This document shows, piece after piece, positions 9,480 through 20,193 of a stretch of 64,000 nucleotides of DNA. The DNA is from CAMDPA01 sp964574325. GTDB taxonomy: Bacteria; Pseudomonadota; Alphaproteobacteria; Rhizobiales; Hyphomicrobiaceae. The notes beneath the pieces were generated by a model. It had not been told where the DNA came from. It made no database searches and saw nothing but the letters and a program-made list of their open reading frames with translations. Location of the stretch: the NCBI GenBank assembly GCA_964574325.1, contig CAZNMY010000006.1:42842-106841 (forward strand), written 5' to 3'. Within the stretch, counting starts at the first letter, position 1. The number at the start of each line of letters is the position of its first letter. The position numbers and the translations under genes were made by a program.

Positions 9480-11282
9480 ATGGCATCGAAGCACGACACG
9501 CCGCCTGCGCCCAGCACGACGCGACCCGCGCGCGCCCTTCGCACATGGAGCGAGCAGCGCGACGGCATGCTCATCGACTGGGACGTCGCCATCGCGATGG
9601 ACGACGGGCTGGTGCTCCGCGCCGATGTGTTCCGGCCGATCGAGCCGGGTCGCTATCCCGTGATCTTGTCCTACGGACCCTACGCCAAGGGCCTCGCCTT
9701 CCAGGAAGGCTACCCGAGCGCGTGGCAGCGCATGGCCGAGAAACAGCCCGACGTCATGGCCGGCTCTTCGAACCTCTATCAGAATTGGGAAGTCGTCGAT
9801 CCCGAGAAGTGGGTGCCACACGACTACATCTGCGTGCGCGTCGATTCACGTGGCACCGGCTGCTCGCCCGGCTTCATCGATCACTTCTCGCCGCGCGAGA
9901 CCAAGGATTTCTATAATTGCATCGAATGGGCGGGCGTGCAGGACTGGTCGAGCGGCAAGGTCGGCCTCAACGGCATCTCGTACTACGGCATCAACCAGTG
10001 GCACGTCGCATCGCTGCAGCCGCCGCACCTCGCGGCCATGTGCATCTGGGAAGGCGCGGCAGACTGGTATCGCGATATGACCCACCACGGCGGTATTCTG
10101 TCGACGTTCTGGGCCAACTGGTACGACATGCAGGTGAAGACCGTGCAGTACGGCGCCGGCGAGCGCGGCAAGCGCAGCCCCGTCCATCGCCAACTCGTCT
10201 GCGGCCCCGAGATACTCACCGACGAGGAGCTTGCGAAAAACCGCTGCGACTTCGGCGTCGACATCCGCAATCATCCGCTCGACGACGACTACCACAAGGC
10301 GCGCTCGCCGCAGTGGGACAAGGTCACGGTGCCGTTCCTGTCGGCCGCGAACTGGGGCGGGCAGGGCCTGCACCCGCGCGGCAACTTCGAGGGTTACTAT
10401 CGCGCGGCCTCGAAGGACAAATGGCTGGAAGCGCACGGGATCGAGCACTGGACGCACTTCTATACCGACTACGGCCGCGAGCAGCAGCTCGCGTTCTTCG
10501 ACTACTTCCTGCACGGGAAAAGGAACGGCTGGGAGAAGCGCCCCAAGGTGTTTTTGCAGGTGCGCCACCCCGGCGAGAAGTTCGTCGAGCGCGTCGAAAA
10601 CGAGTGGCCACTGAAGCGCACGAAGTGGACGAAGCACTACCTCGATCCCAAGTCCGGCACGCTGACGACGAAGAAACCCAGCGGCGAGACGACGCTCCGT
10701 TTCGAGGCGATGGGCGACGGCCTCACCTTCGTCACGCCGCCGATGGAAGCGGACACCGAAATCACCGGCCCGAGCGCCGCGAAGCTGTTCGTGTCGTCGT
10801 CCACGACCGATGCCGACATGTTCCTGATCGTCCGCGTGTTCACTGCCGACTTCAAGGAAGTGGTGTTCCAAGGCGCGATCGACCCGCACACGCCGGTGCA
10901 GCAGGGCTGGCTGCGCGCGTCGCATCGCAAGCTCGACACGAAACTGTCGGAGCCCTGGCGGCCCTATCACACGCACGACGAGAAACAGCCGCTGAAGCCC
11001 GGACACCCCGTCGAGCTCGACATCGAGATCTGGCCGTCGTCGATCGTCGTGCCGGCGGGCTATCGCGTGGCGCTCACGGTGCGCGGCAAGGACTACGAGT
11101 ACGGCGGCGCGTCAGGCGGCAAGCTGTCGAACTTCAAGAACGAGCTGAAAGGATGCGGCCCGTTCCTGCACGACGACCCGGTCGACCGCCCGCCCGAGAT
11201 CTTCGGCGGCACGACGACGCTCCACTTCTCCGCCGACAACGCGCCTTATCTCCTGTTGCCGGTCATCCCGGCGAAGTCGTAA
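9480..11282 (+). CDS. CocE/NonD-family serine hydrolase (X-Pro dipeptidyl-peptidase type)
   Basis: The 600-residue protein begins with an S15-type alpha/beta hydrolase domain: MDDGLVLRADVFRP at the start, an oxyanion segment, and the nucleophile elbow GISYYG with Ser167. It ends with the jelly-roll domain of the X-Pro dipeptidyl-peptidase C-terminal family. The ATG at 9480 is chosen because GGGAGGA lies 9 nt upstream; the frame is open to 9360. Relatives hydrolyse cocaine, alpha-amino acid esters, acylated antibiotics or small esters. No signal peptide is evident, so it is probably cytoplasmic. A VOC protein and a tartrate dehydrogenase follow on the same strand, separated by palindromic repeats. 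Confidence 0.85.
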   Translation: MASKHDTPPAPSTTRPARALRTWSEQRDGMLIDWDVAIAMDDGLVLRADVFRPIEPGRYPVILSYGPYAKGLAFQEGYPSAWQRMAEKQPDVMAGSSNLYQNWEVVDPEKWVPHDYICVRVDSRGTGCSPGFIDHFSPRETKDFYNCIEWAGVQDWSSGKVGLNGISYYGINQWHVASLQPPHLAAMCIWEGAADWYRDMTHHGGILSTFWANWYDMQVKTVQYGAGERGKRSPVHRQLVCGPEILTDEELAKNRCDFGVDIRNHPLDDDYHKARSPQWDKVTVPFLSAANWGGQGLHPRGNFEGYYRAASKDKWLEAHGIEHWTHFYTDYGREQQLAFFDYFLHGKRNGWEKRPKVFLQVRHPGEKFVERVENEWPLKRTKWTKHYLDPKSGTLTTKKPSGETTLRFEAMGDGLTFVTPPMEADTEITGPSAAKLFVSSSTTDADMFLIVRVFTADFKEVVFQGAIDPHTPVQQGWLRASHRKLDTKLSEPWRPYHTHDEKQPLKPGHPVELDIEIWPSSIVVPAGYRVALTVRGKDYEYGGASGGKLSNFKNELKGCGPFLHDDPVDRPPEIFGGTTTLHFSADNAPYLLLPVIPAKS

Positions 11283-11283
11283 G

Positions 11284-11382
11284 TTGGGTCAGGCGCGACG
11301 CGCGCGACCCAACACTTCACGGTGTGCCGTCAATCGTTGGGTCGCGTCCCCGCAAGGGAGCGGGGACTTGACCCAACCTACG
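11284..11382. repeat. Dispersed TTGGGTC palindromic repeat, copy 1
   Basis: GTTGGGTC/GACCCAAC arms occur twice in this 99-bp gap (11284-11291 with 11306-11313, and 11336-11343 with 11370-11377), and it ends CCAACCTACG. Related copies lie at 11824-11909 and 38801-38901; the inner segment GTGCCG-N2-AAT-N-GTTGGG is shared with the 38.8-kb copy. It follows the CocE-like stop codon directly. Confidence 0.8.
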
Positions 11383-11397
11383 ATGTGACGAAGCACC

Positions 11398-11814
11398 ATG
11401 ATCAAAACTTCCGGCGTTCTCCACTTCACCATCCCCGTGAAGGATCTCGACCGCTCCGAGAGATTCTACACCGAGATCCTCGGCCTCACGAAGGTGCGCC
11501 GCAACGCCCACATGGTGTTCATGCGCGACGGCGCCGACTACTTCGTGCTCACGCACTCCGAAAACCCGATCGAGCCGAACCGCGCCGACAAGCACGACAT
11601 TCACACGGCATTCAAGGTGTCGCCCGAGGAGTATGCGCGCGCGAAGTCGTTCCTCGCCACCAAAGGCATTGCGCTCTTCAAGGAGGAGGAGCGTCGGCAC
11701 GGCACCTTCCGCGGCACCTCCGGCTACTTCCACGACCCCGACCGGAACGTCATCGAGCTCATGGCTCTATCCGAGCCCCCGATCTCCGAGGGGGAAGAGA
11801 ACGTGGGTTCGTGA
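11398..11814 (+). CDS. VOC-family (glyoxalase/dioxygenase fold) protein
   Basis: This 138-residue single vicinal-oxygen-chelate protein has HFTIPVKDLDRSERFYTEIL near the N-terminus and GYFHDPDRNVIELM near the end, typical of the paired beta-alpha-beta-beta-beta modules. Metal ligands would be the His in the first strand and the Glu in VIELM. The family includes glyoxalase I, extradiol dioxygenases and fosfomycin-resistance proteins, so the activity cannot be fixed. It lies between repeat copies 1 and 2 and may be co-transcribed with the flanking hydrolase and tartrate dehydrogenase. No strong ribosome-binding site is visible. Confidence 0.8.
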   Translation: MIKTSGVLHFTIPVKDLDRSERFYTEILGLTKVRRNAHMVFMRDGADYFVLTHSENPIEPNRADKHDIHTAFKVSPEEYARAKSFLATKGIALFKEEERRHGTFRGTSGYFHDPDRNVIELMALSEPPISEGEENVGS

Positions 11815-11823
11815 CGCATTTGA

Positions 11824-11909
11824 CGTAGGTCGGGTCGAGGAACGGGACCCGACATTCCAGGTCGCGCCATTCGATTGTCGGGTCTCGCAGAGGCTCGACC
11901 CAACCTGCG
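11824..11909. repeat. Dispersed TTGGGTC palindromic repeat, copy 2
   Basis: The 86-bp variant runs from CGTAGGTCGGGTC to GACCCAACCTGCG. Its right end merges with the GAGGAA ribosome-binding site (11909-11914) of the tartrate dehydrogenase gene, so the repeat forms part of that gene's leader. Same family as copies at 11284 and 38801. Confidence 0.75.
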
Positions 11910-11919
11910 AGGAAATGCC

Positions 11920-12990
11920 ATGCCCAAGACCTATCGAATCGCAGTGATCCCCGGCGACGGCATCGGCAAGGAAGTCGTGCCGGAAGGCATTCGCGTGCTG
12001 GAGAAGGCAGCCGCGCGCCACGGCTTCGAGCTGAAGCAGGACTGGTTCGACTTCGCCTCCGCCGACTACTACGTCAAGCACGGCCGGATGATGCCGGACG
12101 ACTGGAAGGAGCAGATCGGCCGCCACGACGCGATCTTCTTCGGTGCGGTCGGCTGGCCGGCGATCGTGCCCGACCACGTCTCGCTGTGGGGCTCGCTCGT
12201 GCTGTTCCGCCGCGAGTTCGACCAGTATGTGAACCTGCGTCCCGTGCGCCTGATGCCCGGCGTGAAATGCCCGCTGGTCGGCCGCGAGCCCGGCGACATC
12301 GATTTCTGGGTCGTGCGCGAGAACACCGAAGGTGAGTACTCCGCGATCGGTGGCCGCGCGTTCCCCGGCACGGATCGCGAGTTCGTGATGCAGGAAACCG
12401 TGATGACGCGCACCGGCGTCGATCGCGTGCTGAAGTTCGCGTTCGAACTCGCGCAGTCACGCCCGAAGAAGCATCTCACGTCGGCGACCAAATCCAACGG
12501 CATCGCGATCACGATGCCCTACTGGGACGAGCGCGTCGTCGAGATGGCGAAGCGATATCCGGCCGTGAAGTGGGACAAGTATCACATCGACATTCTGACC
12601 GCGAACTTCGTGCTGCATCCCGATTGGTTCGACGTGGTCGTGGCTTCCAACCTGTTCGGCGACATCCTCTCCGACCTCGGCCCCGCCTGCACCGGCACCA
12701 TCGGCATCGCGCCCTCCGGCAACATCGATCCAGAGCGCCGCTACCCCAGCGTGTTCGAGCCGGTGCACGGCTCGGCTCCCGACATCGCCGGCCAAGGCGT
12801 CGCCAACCCGATCGGCCAGATCTGGTCCGGGGCGATGATGCTCGAGCACCTCGGCGAGAAGCAAGCCGCCGCCGAGATCGTCAGCGCGATCGAGCGCGTC
12901 TTGTCCGAGCGCACGCTGCGCACCCGCGACCTCGGCGGCAACGCCGACACCGTGACGTGCGGCAAGGCGGTCGAAGCGCAGTTGGGGTAG
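11920..12990 (+). CDS. Tartrate dehydrogenase/decarboxylase (isocitrate/isopropylmalate dehydrogenase family)
   Basis: The 356-residue beta-decarboxylating dehydrogenase begins KTYRIAVIPGDGIGKEVVPEG and has the substrate-binding VVRENTEGEYS and the metal and cofactor segment SNLFGDILSDLGPACTG, followed by VHGSAPDIAGQGVANP. The pattern matches TtuC-type tartrate dehydrogenases, which oxidise L- and meso-tartrate, decarboxylate D-malate and use NAD with Mn2+ or Mg2+ and K+. Length (about 355-361) agrees. The start ATG 11920 is fixed by GAGGAA 5 nt upstream. It would feed tartrate or D-malate into central metabolism. D-malate dehydrogenase (DmlA) is the closest alternative. Confidence 0.87.
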   Translation: MPKTYRIAVIPGDGIGKEVVPEGIRVLEKAAARHGFELKQDWFDFASADYYVKHGRMMPDDWKEQIGRHDAIFFGAVGWPAIVPDHVSLWGSLVLFRREFDQYVNLRPVRLMPGVKCPLVGREPGDIDFWVVRENTEGEYSAIGGRAFPGTDREFVMQETVMTRTGVDRVLKFAFELAQSRPKKHLTSATKSNGIAITMPYWDERVVEMAKRYPAVKWDKYHIDILTANFVLHPDWFDVVVASNLFGDILSDLGPACTGTIGIAPSGNIDPERRYPSVFEPVHGSAPDIAGQGVANPIGQIWSGAMMLEHLGEKQAAAEIVSAIERVLSERTLRTRDLGGNADTVTCGKAVEAQLG

Positions 12991-13262
12991 CCGCGATGAT
13001 GGGGCGCCTTTTCAAAGCCGTCCCTGGGTGTCTGGCAGTGGCCGCCGCAACGACCCTGGGGCTGGCGCCAGGGGTGCCCGAGCCGCGCATTTGGGAGAAG
13101 CCTCAAGATTCTCGCCGCCGGCTCGCTGACGCGGCCAGCCGACCTCTTCGACTTCGCGCTCACGGCGCACCGTGGCTTTTGCCAGTGGCAAAAGTGATGA
13201 TCGGTTCGGGTCCGGGGACAGGCCCGCCAAGATGACGCGGCGCGATTTAAGCCTGTCGAGCG

Positions 13263-14342
13263 TCAGGTACCGGATCGATTGATCTCTTTTTCCTTCGGCA
13301 CGGACGAGATGTCCGTCTGCCAGATCGAGAGGAAGAACGAGGCAACGATAGGACCGATCAGCAAACCGTCAAAGCCGAACAACGATATGCCGCCGAGCGT
13401 CGTCAGCAGCACCAGGTAATCCGGGATGCCGGTGCCCTTGCCGATCAGGAGAGGGCGAAGCACATTGTCGACGGAGGCAATCACCAATCCGCCGACGATC
13501 AGCAGGATCATGGCTTTGCCTGTGTCGCCGGTTAACGCGAGATAGATCGCCACGGGGAGCCATATCAGCGCGGCACCGAAGACGGGAATCAGAGAAAGAG
13601 CCGCCATGGTGCTGCCCCACAACAATGGCGATGCGAATCCGAGCATCCAGAACGTCACGCCACCCAACGCACCTTGTACCGCAGCGACTGCAACCGCACC
13701 CTTGATCGTAGCGGTAGCTGTCGTCACGAATTGATTGGATAGGAATTTGCGATGCTCGAACCCGAGCGGTAGCGATTGACCGATTCGCGCCGCGATCGTC
13801 CGGCCGTCACGCACCAGGAAGAACGACAGATAGACCATCAGCACCACGTTGAGCATCGCGTTGAGCAGGAACTGGCCGACTTCCAGCGCGCTGCCCGCAA
13901 GCCATTGGGAATTGCGTGATACAAGCTGCTGCAGCGCCGGTTTGATCGCCTCCACGTTGGAAAGCCCGAGCCGCATCAACATCGATTTCACCCCGCCGGG
14001 CAGGTTCTCCAAGCCGCGCTCGATCGTCGAAAAAGCGTTGATGCGGCCGCTCTGCAGATCTCTGACGAGGCCGCCGAACTCCTGCATGAGCAGAAGCGTC
14101 AGGATCATCGCCGGCAGCATCACAAGCGTGAACATCGAGCCGACCGTCAGAAGCGCGGCGTTGGTCGGACTTGCAATGTGTCTGCGAAACCAGTCGTAGA
14201 CCGGGACAAACAGCGCCGATATCGCGATGCTCCACAATATCGGCGAAGCAACCGGTCCCAGTATGTAAGTGAGTGCGAGTGTGGCCGCGATCGCCAGCCC
14301 GCCGAGCAGGATCTCCGTCCGCCAGATGATCGGTTGACGCAT
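13263..14342 (-). CDS. AI-2E family transporter (PerM/TqsA-like membrane protein)
   Basis: The 359-residue polytopic protein has about eight membrane segments, a central soluble region (about 90-150), and the family's C-terminal half with IPVFGAALIWLPVAIYL and VDNVLRPLLIGKGTGIPDYLVLLTTLGG positions. The ATG 14342 has GGGGAGG 9 nt upstream. The family includes TqsA, proposed to export autoinducer-2, and sodium/proton antiporters; most members have no assigned solute. It follows the IlvD-like dehydratase by 21 nt on the same strand and is likely the last gene of the catabolic operon, where a metabolite-export or ion-balance role is more plausible than quorum sensing. Confidence 0.85.
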   Translation of the reverse strand: MRQPIIWRTEILLGGLAIAATLALTYILGPVASPILWSIAISALFVPVYDWFRRHIASPTNAALLTVGSMFTLVMLPAMILTLLLMQEFGGLVRDLQSGRINAFSTIERGLENLPGGVKSMLMRLGLSNVEAIKPALQQLVSRNSQWLAGSALEVGQFLLNAMLNVVLMVYLSFFLVRDGRTIAARIGQSLPLGFEHRKFLSNQFVTTATATIKGAVAVAAVQGALGGVTFWMLGFASPLLWGSTMAALSLIPVFGAALIWLPVAIYLALTGDTGKAMILLIVGGLVIASVDNVLRPLLIGKGTGIPDYLVLLTTLGGISLFGFDGLLIGPIVASFFLSIWQTDISSVPKEKEINRSGT

Positions 14343-14363
14343 GATCGGCAGGCCTCCCCATCG

Positions 14364-16076
<1,713 letters not shown>

Positions 16077-16086
16077 TGAATGTCCT

Positions 16087-16212
16087 CCCTCTCCCCGCTG
16101 TGCCCTTCACACGACGGGGAGAGGGTCGGGGAGAGGGGCGGCCGCCTGGCACATCCTTGGTGCACCACGCCGCCCCTCACCCTAACCCTCTCCCCGCGAT
16201 ACGGGGAGAGGG
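16087..16212. repeat. Composite CCCTCTCCCCG palindromic repeat
   Basis: Two hairpins, each CCCTCTCCCCG paired with CGGGGAGAGGG, lie at 16087-16125 and 16186-16212. They face each other across GAGGGGCGGC and GCCGCCCCTC arms, giving one 126-bp composite palindrome between the dehydratase start and the relic at 16230. A shorter relative lies at 21025-21068. It is a dispersed intergenic element; no function is visible. Confidence 0.75.
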
Positions 16213-16229
16213 GATTCGATTGCAAGTCT

Positions 16230-16289
16230 CTACATTTCCTGCTCCAGCCATTCCCGCTGGACGTCTCCGCACCAGTTGCCGACCCACAC
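16230..16289 (-). pseudogene. Relic of a TPP-enzyme gene C-terminus (paralogue of the gene at 17888)
   Basis: Read on the minus strand, this segment encodes VGNWCGDVQREWLEQEM and a stop. The intact TPP enzyme at 17888-19777 ends VGNWCGDVQRAWLEQDI and a stop. The DNA matches at about 42 of 47 positions (16237-16283), differing mostly at single bases. Upstream of the relic the similarity fades within about ten codons, before the aldehyde dehydrogenase stop. The simplest reading is that a second, paralogous TPP-enzyme gene once lay here or was partly duplicated, then was deleted to its last codons. Confidence 0.75.
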
Positions 16290-16349
16290 CCCGCGCTCGC
16301 ACGGGAGCGCGCCGCCCGTGCAGCGCGCCTCCGGCTGGCAGCCTTTTCG

Positions 16350-17795
16350 TCAGCTCAGCTTCGTCTTGATGTACTTCGGTTCGAGATAGTCGCGGATACC
16401 GATCGATCCGCCTTCCCGGCCCATGCCGCTTTCCTTGATTCCGCCGAACGGCGCTTCCGCCGTCGCCAACAGCATGTCGTTGACGCCGACCATGCCGACT
16501 TCGAGCGCCTCGGCCGCGAGCGTTGCCGTCTTCAGGCTCCTGGCGAATACATATCCGGCAAGCCCGAACGGCAGCGCGTTGGCTCGCTCGATCACATCTT
16601 CGAAGCTCGTGAATGTCGCGATCGGTGCGACTGGACCGAACGGCTCGTCGTTCATGATGCGCGCATCGTCCGGCACGCACCCCAGTACCGTTGGCTCGAA
16701 GAAATAGCCCCGATTGTGCCCTGCCGGCGTCTTGCCGCCCGCGAGTAGATCGGCCCCGCGATCCAGCGCATCCTTTACAAGAGCCTTTGCGTTGTCGAGG
16801 CCACGCGAATTGGCGAGCGGCCCCATCGTCACGCCGTCTTCGAGCCCGCGCCCGATTTTGAGCGCCGCCGCTTTTTCCGCGAACCGCTTCGAAAATGGCT
16901 CGTAGAGGCTTTCATGCACGTAGAACCGCGACGGCGAAATGCACACCTGCCCGCAGTTGCGGAACTTCGTCGCCGCACACGTGTCGGCGGCCGCCAGCGG
17001 ATCGGCATCTTCGAAGACGAGCACGGGTGCATGACCGCCAAGCTCCATCGACACCTTCTTCACACCATCTGCCGCAAGCCGGAGCATCTCCTTGCCGACC
17101 GGCACGGAGCCCGTGAGTGAAATCTTGCGCACTATTGGTGAGGCGATCAGATGCTTCGCGATCAGCCCCGAGTTACCCGTCACGAGTCCGACGGCGCCGG
17201 GCGGCAGCCCTGCATCGTGGCACGCCTGCACGATGGCCATCGCGCAGCCGGGCGACTCTCCGGCGGGCTTCAAGATGATCGAGCACCCAGCCGCTAGCGC
17301 CGCGGCGATCTTTCGCGCCGGCAGCAATGCCGGAAAGTTCCACGCAGCGAACGCCGCGACGACGCCGACCGGCTGCCAGATCACAGCCAGGCGGACATCG
17401 CTCGCACGCCCTTCGATCGTCTGCCCATAGATGCGCTTCGTTTCCTCCGCGTACCACTCGAACTGATCCGCCGTCGCCCCCCACTCGCCACGCGCCTCGG
17501 CGATCGGCTTTCCCGTCTCGAGTGACATCAGCCGCGCCATGGGCTCCACGCGTTCGCGCAACAGATCGGCGACGCGCCGCAATTTGGCCGCGCGCTCCCA
17601 CGGCTGCACCTGTCGCCAGGAGGCAAATCCCTTTCGCGCCGCAGCCAGCGCTGCGTCGAGATCCTCCACGCTCGCATCTGGTATTTTTCCGATCACATCC
17701 TCGGTCGCTGGATCTTGAACCGGCTTCGTCCGGTTGCCCGCGGCCTGACGCCAGCCCGCATCGATATAGAGACCGTAGTCGCTATAAGCGTTCAT
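16350..17795 (-). CDS. NAD(P)-dependent aldehyde dehydrogenase (succinate-semialdehyde dehydrogenase type)
   Basis: The 481-residue ALDH-superfamily enzyme has the general base Glu251 (in MELGGHAP) and the nucleophile Cys285 (in NCGQVCISPSRF). NAD-binding residues lie around AAWNFPALLPARKIAAALAAG. The ATG at 17795 is chosen with AAGGG about 9 nt upstream; the frame is open to 17846. It resembles GabD-type semialdehyde dehydrogenases, 2-ketoglutarate semialdehyde dehydrogenase and glutarate semialdehyde dehydrogenase, enzymes often placed at the end of sugar-acid or lysine catabolism. It follows the IolD-like TPP gene by 92 nt and precedes the IlvD-like dehydratase, supporting a role in oxidising an aldehyde made by that pathway. 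Confidence 0.9.
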   Translation of the reverse strand: MNAYSDYGLYIDAGWRQAAGNRTKPVQDPATEDVIGKIPDASVEDLDAALAAARKGFASWRQVQPWERAAKLRRVADLLRERVEPMARLMSLETGKPIAEARGEWGATADQFEWYAEETKRIYGQTIEGRASDVRLAVIWQPVGVVAAFAAWNFPALLPARKIAAALAAGCSIILKPAGESPGCAMAIVQACHDAGLPPGAVGLVTGNSGLIAKHLIASPIVRKISLTGSVPVGKEMLRLAADGVKKVSMELGGHAPVLVFEDADPLAAADTCAATKFRNCGQVCISPSRFYVHESLYEPFSKRFAEKAAALKIGRGLEDGVTMGPLANSRGLDNAKALVKDALDRGADLLAGGKTPAGHNRGYFFEPTVLGCVPDDARIMNDEPFGPVAPIATFTSFEDVIERANALPFGLAGYVFARSLKTATLAAEALEVGMVGVNDMLLATAEAPFGGIKESGMGREGGSIGIRDYLEPKYIKTKLS

Positions 17796-17887
17796 TGTCG
17801 CTTGCCCTTCGATTGCCTGAATTCGGCATGGCTGATTGTGCTTCACCGGATTGGTCGCCCGATCGAGACGAAGGGGCGATCACCCGT

Positions 17888-19777
17888 TCAGATGTCCTGC
17901 TCCAGCCACGCGCGCTGCACGTCACCGCACCAGTTGCCGACGTTCCACTGGCCCCACGCCCCGAGCCCGCCGAGTTCGTTCTCGCCGGAGTAAACGGGCA
18001 CATGGACGACGGACAAGCCGTCGTATTGGTGAGCGCTCGCGAGGGCTTCCTTCAGGCTGTCCGCCGTGAAGCCACCGCTCACCGCATTGACGCCTGTAAC
18101 ACTGCCGGCAAGGCGCACGTAATCGACAGCGACGCTGTCGTTCGTCTTGAAGCCCTTGCCGTATTGCGCCTTTTGCAAGCCCGTGATCGCGGCCATCCGC
18201 CGGTTGTCGAAGATCACGAGCATGCCTTTGACACCGTGTTCCACGCCGTCGATCAGGATCTGAGGGTTCATCATGAAGCTGCCGTCGCCCGTGAAGGCGA
18301 TCGTGTAGCGCGGCTTGTCCGCGATGCCGCTTGCGAGCAAACCGCTTGCCGAGAACCCCATGTAGGAGGCGCCGGTCTCCGTGAACGTGTCGCCGGTGCG
18401 GTCGTCCTCGACGATCTGGAAGCCGTTGGCCTGCACGTCGCCGGCATCGAACAGCTTTGCTGCACCGATTTTCTTGGCGAAGTCAGCAACCACCTTGATC
18501 GCGGTGGGCTCCCCAAGACATGGCCGCTGCCAGACCTCGTCGGCCATCGGCGCGGCGTGGAAGCGTGCCTTCTTGTAGGCGCTCCATTCATTCTTCTTGG
18601 CAGTGCAGGCTTCCAGCCACTTCGCCTTGTTGGCGCGCGCCTTCTCGCCCATTGCCTCGAGCTTGGCGGCGAGACGATCAGCAACCGCCGTGATGTCGCC
18701 GGTCAGCGCCAGCGTGTGGTTGTAGTGCGTCGCGTCGTTGAGATCGCCGTTGATGTTGATCACGCGTTTCGCAGCTTTGTAGCCGATGCCGGAGCAGTCG
18801 GCCTGGCATACCGCCCGCGATCCGATCACGACGAGCAGCTCAGCGTTCGACGTCGCGAAGTTGCCGCTGATCGATCCCTTGGAGCCGGCGACGTGCATGT
18901 TCTGCGGATGCGCGTCGGGCATCACGCCGGTCGAGCCCGGCGACAGCGCGACGGCAGCGCCGGCCGCTTGTGCCAATCGCCGCATGGCGTCGTCGTGCCC
19001 GCGCGTACCGCCACCCGCCTTGATGACGACCGAGCCGGCTTCCGCGATCTGCTGTGCCGCAACATCGAGATCGTCATCGTCCGCGGGCGCCATCGCCGGC
19101 AGCGACGGCCGCTCGGGTAGTGCTGCGAGATTGAGGCGCAGCTTCTGCGGTTGCGTGTTGAGCGGCAGCAGCAGGAAGAACGGACCCGCGCGATAGGGAT
19201 GATTGACCTGCATCGCCCCGCGGCGCAGCGCATCGCGGATCGCCTCGGGCGTGTGCAGCGTGTATGAACGGCCGAGAATCGCGGTCATCTGGCCGAAAAG
19301 GCCCTGCTCCTCCTTCGGCACCTGCTGCATGTTGTAGCCTTCGCCGAACGTCGTCTCGTCACCGTAGATGTGATAGACGCCGACGCCGTTGGAGGCAGCG
19401 GCCAGCGCGCCGGCATAGGCCTGCATCGCGCCGGGTCCGATCGACGTGATGACCGCGGGGATTTCGCCATACTGCCAGCGCAGCGCGGTCGCGGCGTGCG
19501 CCATCGCGACCTCGTTGCGGCAGTTGTAAGTGCGCGTGACGCCCGCTTCCTCGTAGATGCGCAGGACTTCGCCGAGGTCGGTGGAACCGTGACCGAAGAT
19601 CGCGAAGTACTTGGAAACCCCTTGCTTCAGAAGGCCGATCACCAGCGCTTCCGAAAGCGTGACGTCGACGATCTTCGAAATGGCCCCAGTCGCCATTGCA
19701 GCGTCGAGCCCTCCCGCCTTCGCGATTGCTGTCGCGCGTTGCGCCATGTCCGATGTGGCGGACGAAGTCGTCGTCAT
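17888..19777 (-). CDS. TPP-dependent IolD-like dione hydrolase/acetolactate-synthase-family enzyme
   Basis: The 629-residue protein has the three-domain TPP fold: an N-terminal pyrimidine-binding domain with catalytic Glu89 (CRNEVAMAHAA), a central domain, and the diphosphate-binding motif GDGSFMMN near residue 496 ending in FDNRRM. The length and the FGHGSTDLGEVL and GDETTFGEGYNMQQ segments resemble IolD (3D-trihydroxycyclohexane-1,2-dione hydrolase) more than acetolactate synthase (about 560 residues). The start ATG overlaps the DoxX stop codon by 4 nt (ATGA), so translation is coupled. It probably cleaves a cyclic or alpha-keto substrate made by the neighbouring oxidoreductases. A relic of its paralogue lies at 16230-16289. 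Confidence 0.75.
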   Translation of the reverse strand: MTTTSSATSDMAQRATAIAKAGGLDAAMATGAISKIVDVTLSEALVIGLLKQGVSKYFAIFGHGSTDLGEVLRIYEEAGVTRTYNCRNEVAMAHAATALRWQYGEIPAVITSIGPGAMQAYAGALAAASNGVGVYHIYGDETTFGEGYNMQQVPKEEQGLFGQMTAILGRSYTLHTPEAIRDALRRGAMQVNHPYRAGPFFLLLPLNTQPQKLRLNLAALPERPSLPAMAPADDDDLDVAAQQIAEAGSVVIKAGGGTRGHDDAMRRLAQAAGAAVALSPGSTGVMPDAHPQNMHVAGSKGSISGNFATSNAELLVVIGSRAVCQADCSGIGYKAAKRVININGDLNDATHYNHTLALTGDITAVADRLAAKLEAMGEKARANKAKWLEACTAKKNEWSAYKKARFHAAPMADEVWQRPCLGEPTAIKVVADFAKKIGAAKLFDAGDVQANGFQIVEDDRTGDTFTETGASYMGFSASGLLASGIADKPRYTIAFTGDGSFMMNPQILIDGVEHGVKGMLVIFDNRRMAAITGLQKAQYGKGFKTNDSVAVDYVRLAGSVTGVNAVSGGFTADSLKEALASAHQYDGLSVVHVPVYSGENELGGLGAWGQWNVGNWCGDVQRAWLEQDI

Positions 19778-20184
19778 AGGATCATCCTCGGAAAGAGACG
19801 TGCGTCGAGTGAATGGATGCCGGGCCCCGCGATCGCGATCACCAGAGGCATGAGCGTATAGAGAAAGCCGATCGACCAGCTATGCCGTGACGGCGCGACG
19901 AACGGCTCGTTCGCCATCGTGATGAGCTTGTAGGTCGCGACCGCGTGCACGATCGTCATCGCGATCGCGAATGGAACCGTGAACGCGCCGAGGATCATAG
20001 ACACCGCACCGAGCAACTGGATCGCCGCGACGACCCACGCGAGGGGCACAGGCACTTTCCAGAATTTCTCGAGATCCTCGATGTGGAACAGCTTGCCCCA
20101 ACCGTGCACGAACACGCACACGCCGAAGCCGACGCGCAATACCAGCAGTGCGATATCGATCGATCCCAACGGTGCCAGCAACAT
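19774..20184 (-). CDS. DoxX-family membrane protein
   Basis: The 136-residue protein has four predicted membrane helices (about 10-30, 48-68, 72-92, 104-124) and the typical DoxX opening IALLVLRVGFGVCVFVHGWGK. GAGGGGAAG lies 4-5 nt before the ATG and overlaps the stop region of the upstream hydrolase, and the stop codon overlaps the next gene's start. DoxX proteins form membrane oxidoreductase-associated complexes (thiosulfate:quinone oxidoreductase, SodA-DoxX-SseA) or have unknown roles. Tight coupling to a TPP enzyme suggests it supports that step or a linked redox reaction, but no substrate can be inferred. Confidence 0.82.
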   Translation of the reverse strand: MLLAPLGSIDIALLVLRVGFGVCVFVHGWGKLFHIEDLEKFWKVPVPLAWVVAAIQLLGAVSMILGAFTVPFAIAMTIVHAVATYKLITMANEPFVAPSRHSWSIGFLYTLMPLVIAIAGPGIHSLDARLFPRMIL

Positions 20185-20193
20185 TGCTTCCCC

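Noticed and set aside
12996..13235. 80-codon plus-strand frame with a signal-peptide-like start, and a ModA-like word (LKILAAGSL) in another frame at about 13098
   Set aside because: No ribosome-binding site, no conserved domain, and the two hints are in different frames; treated as non-coding between convergent genes.
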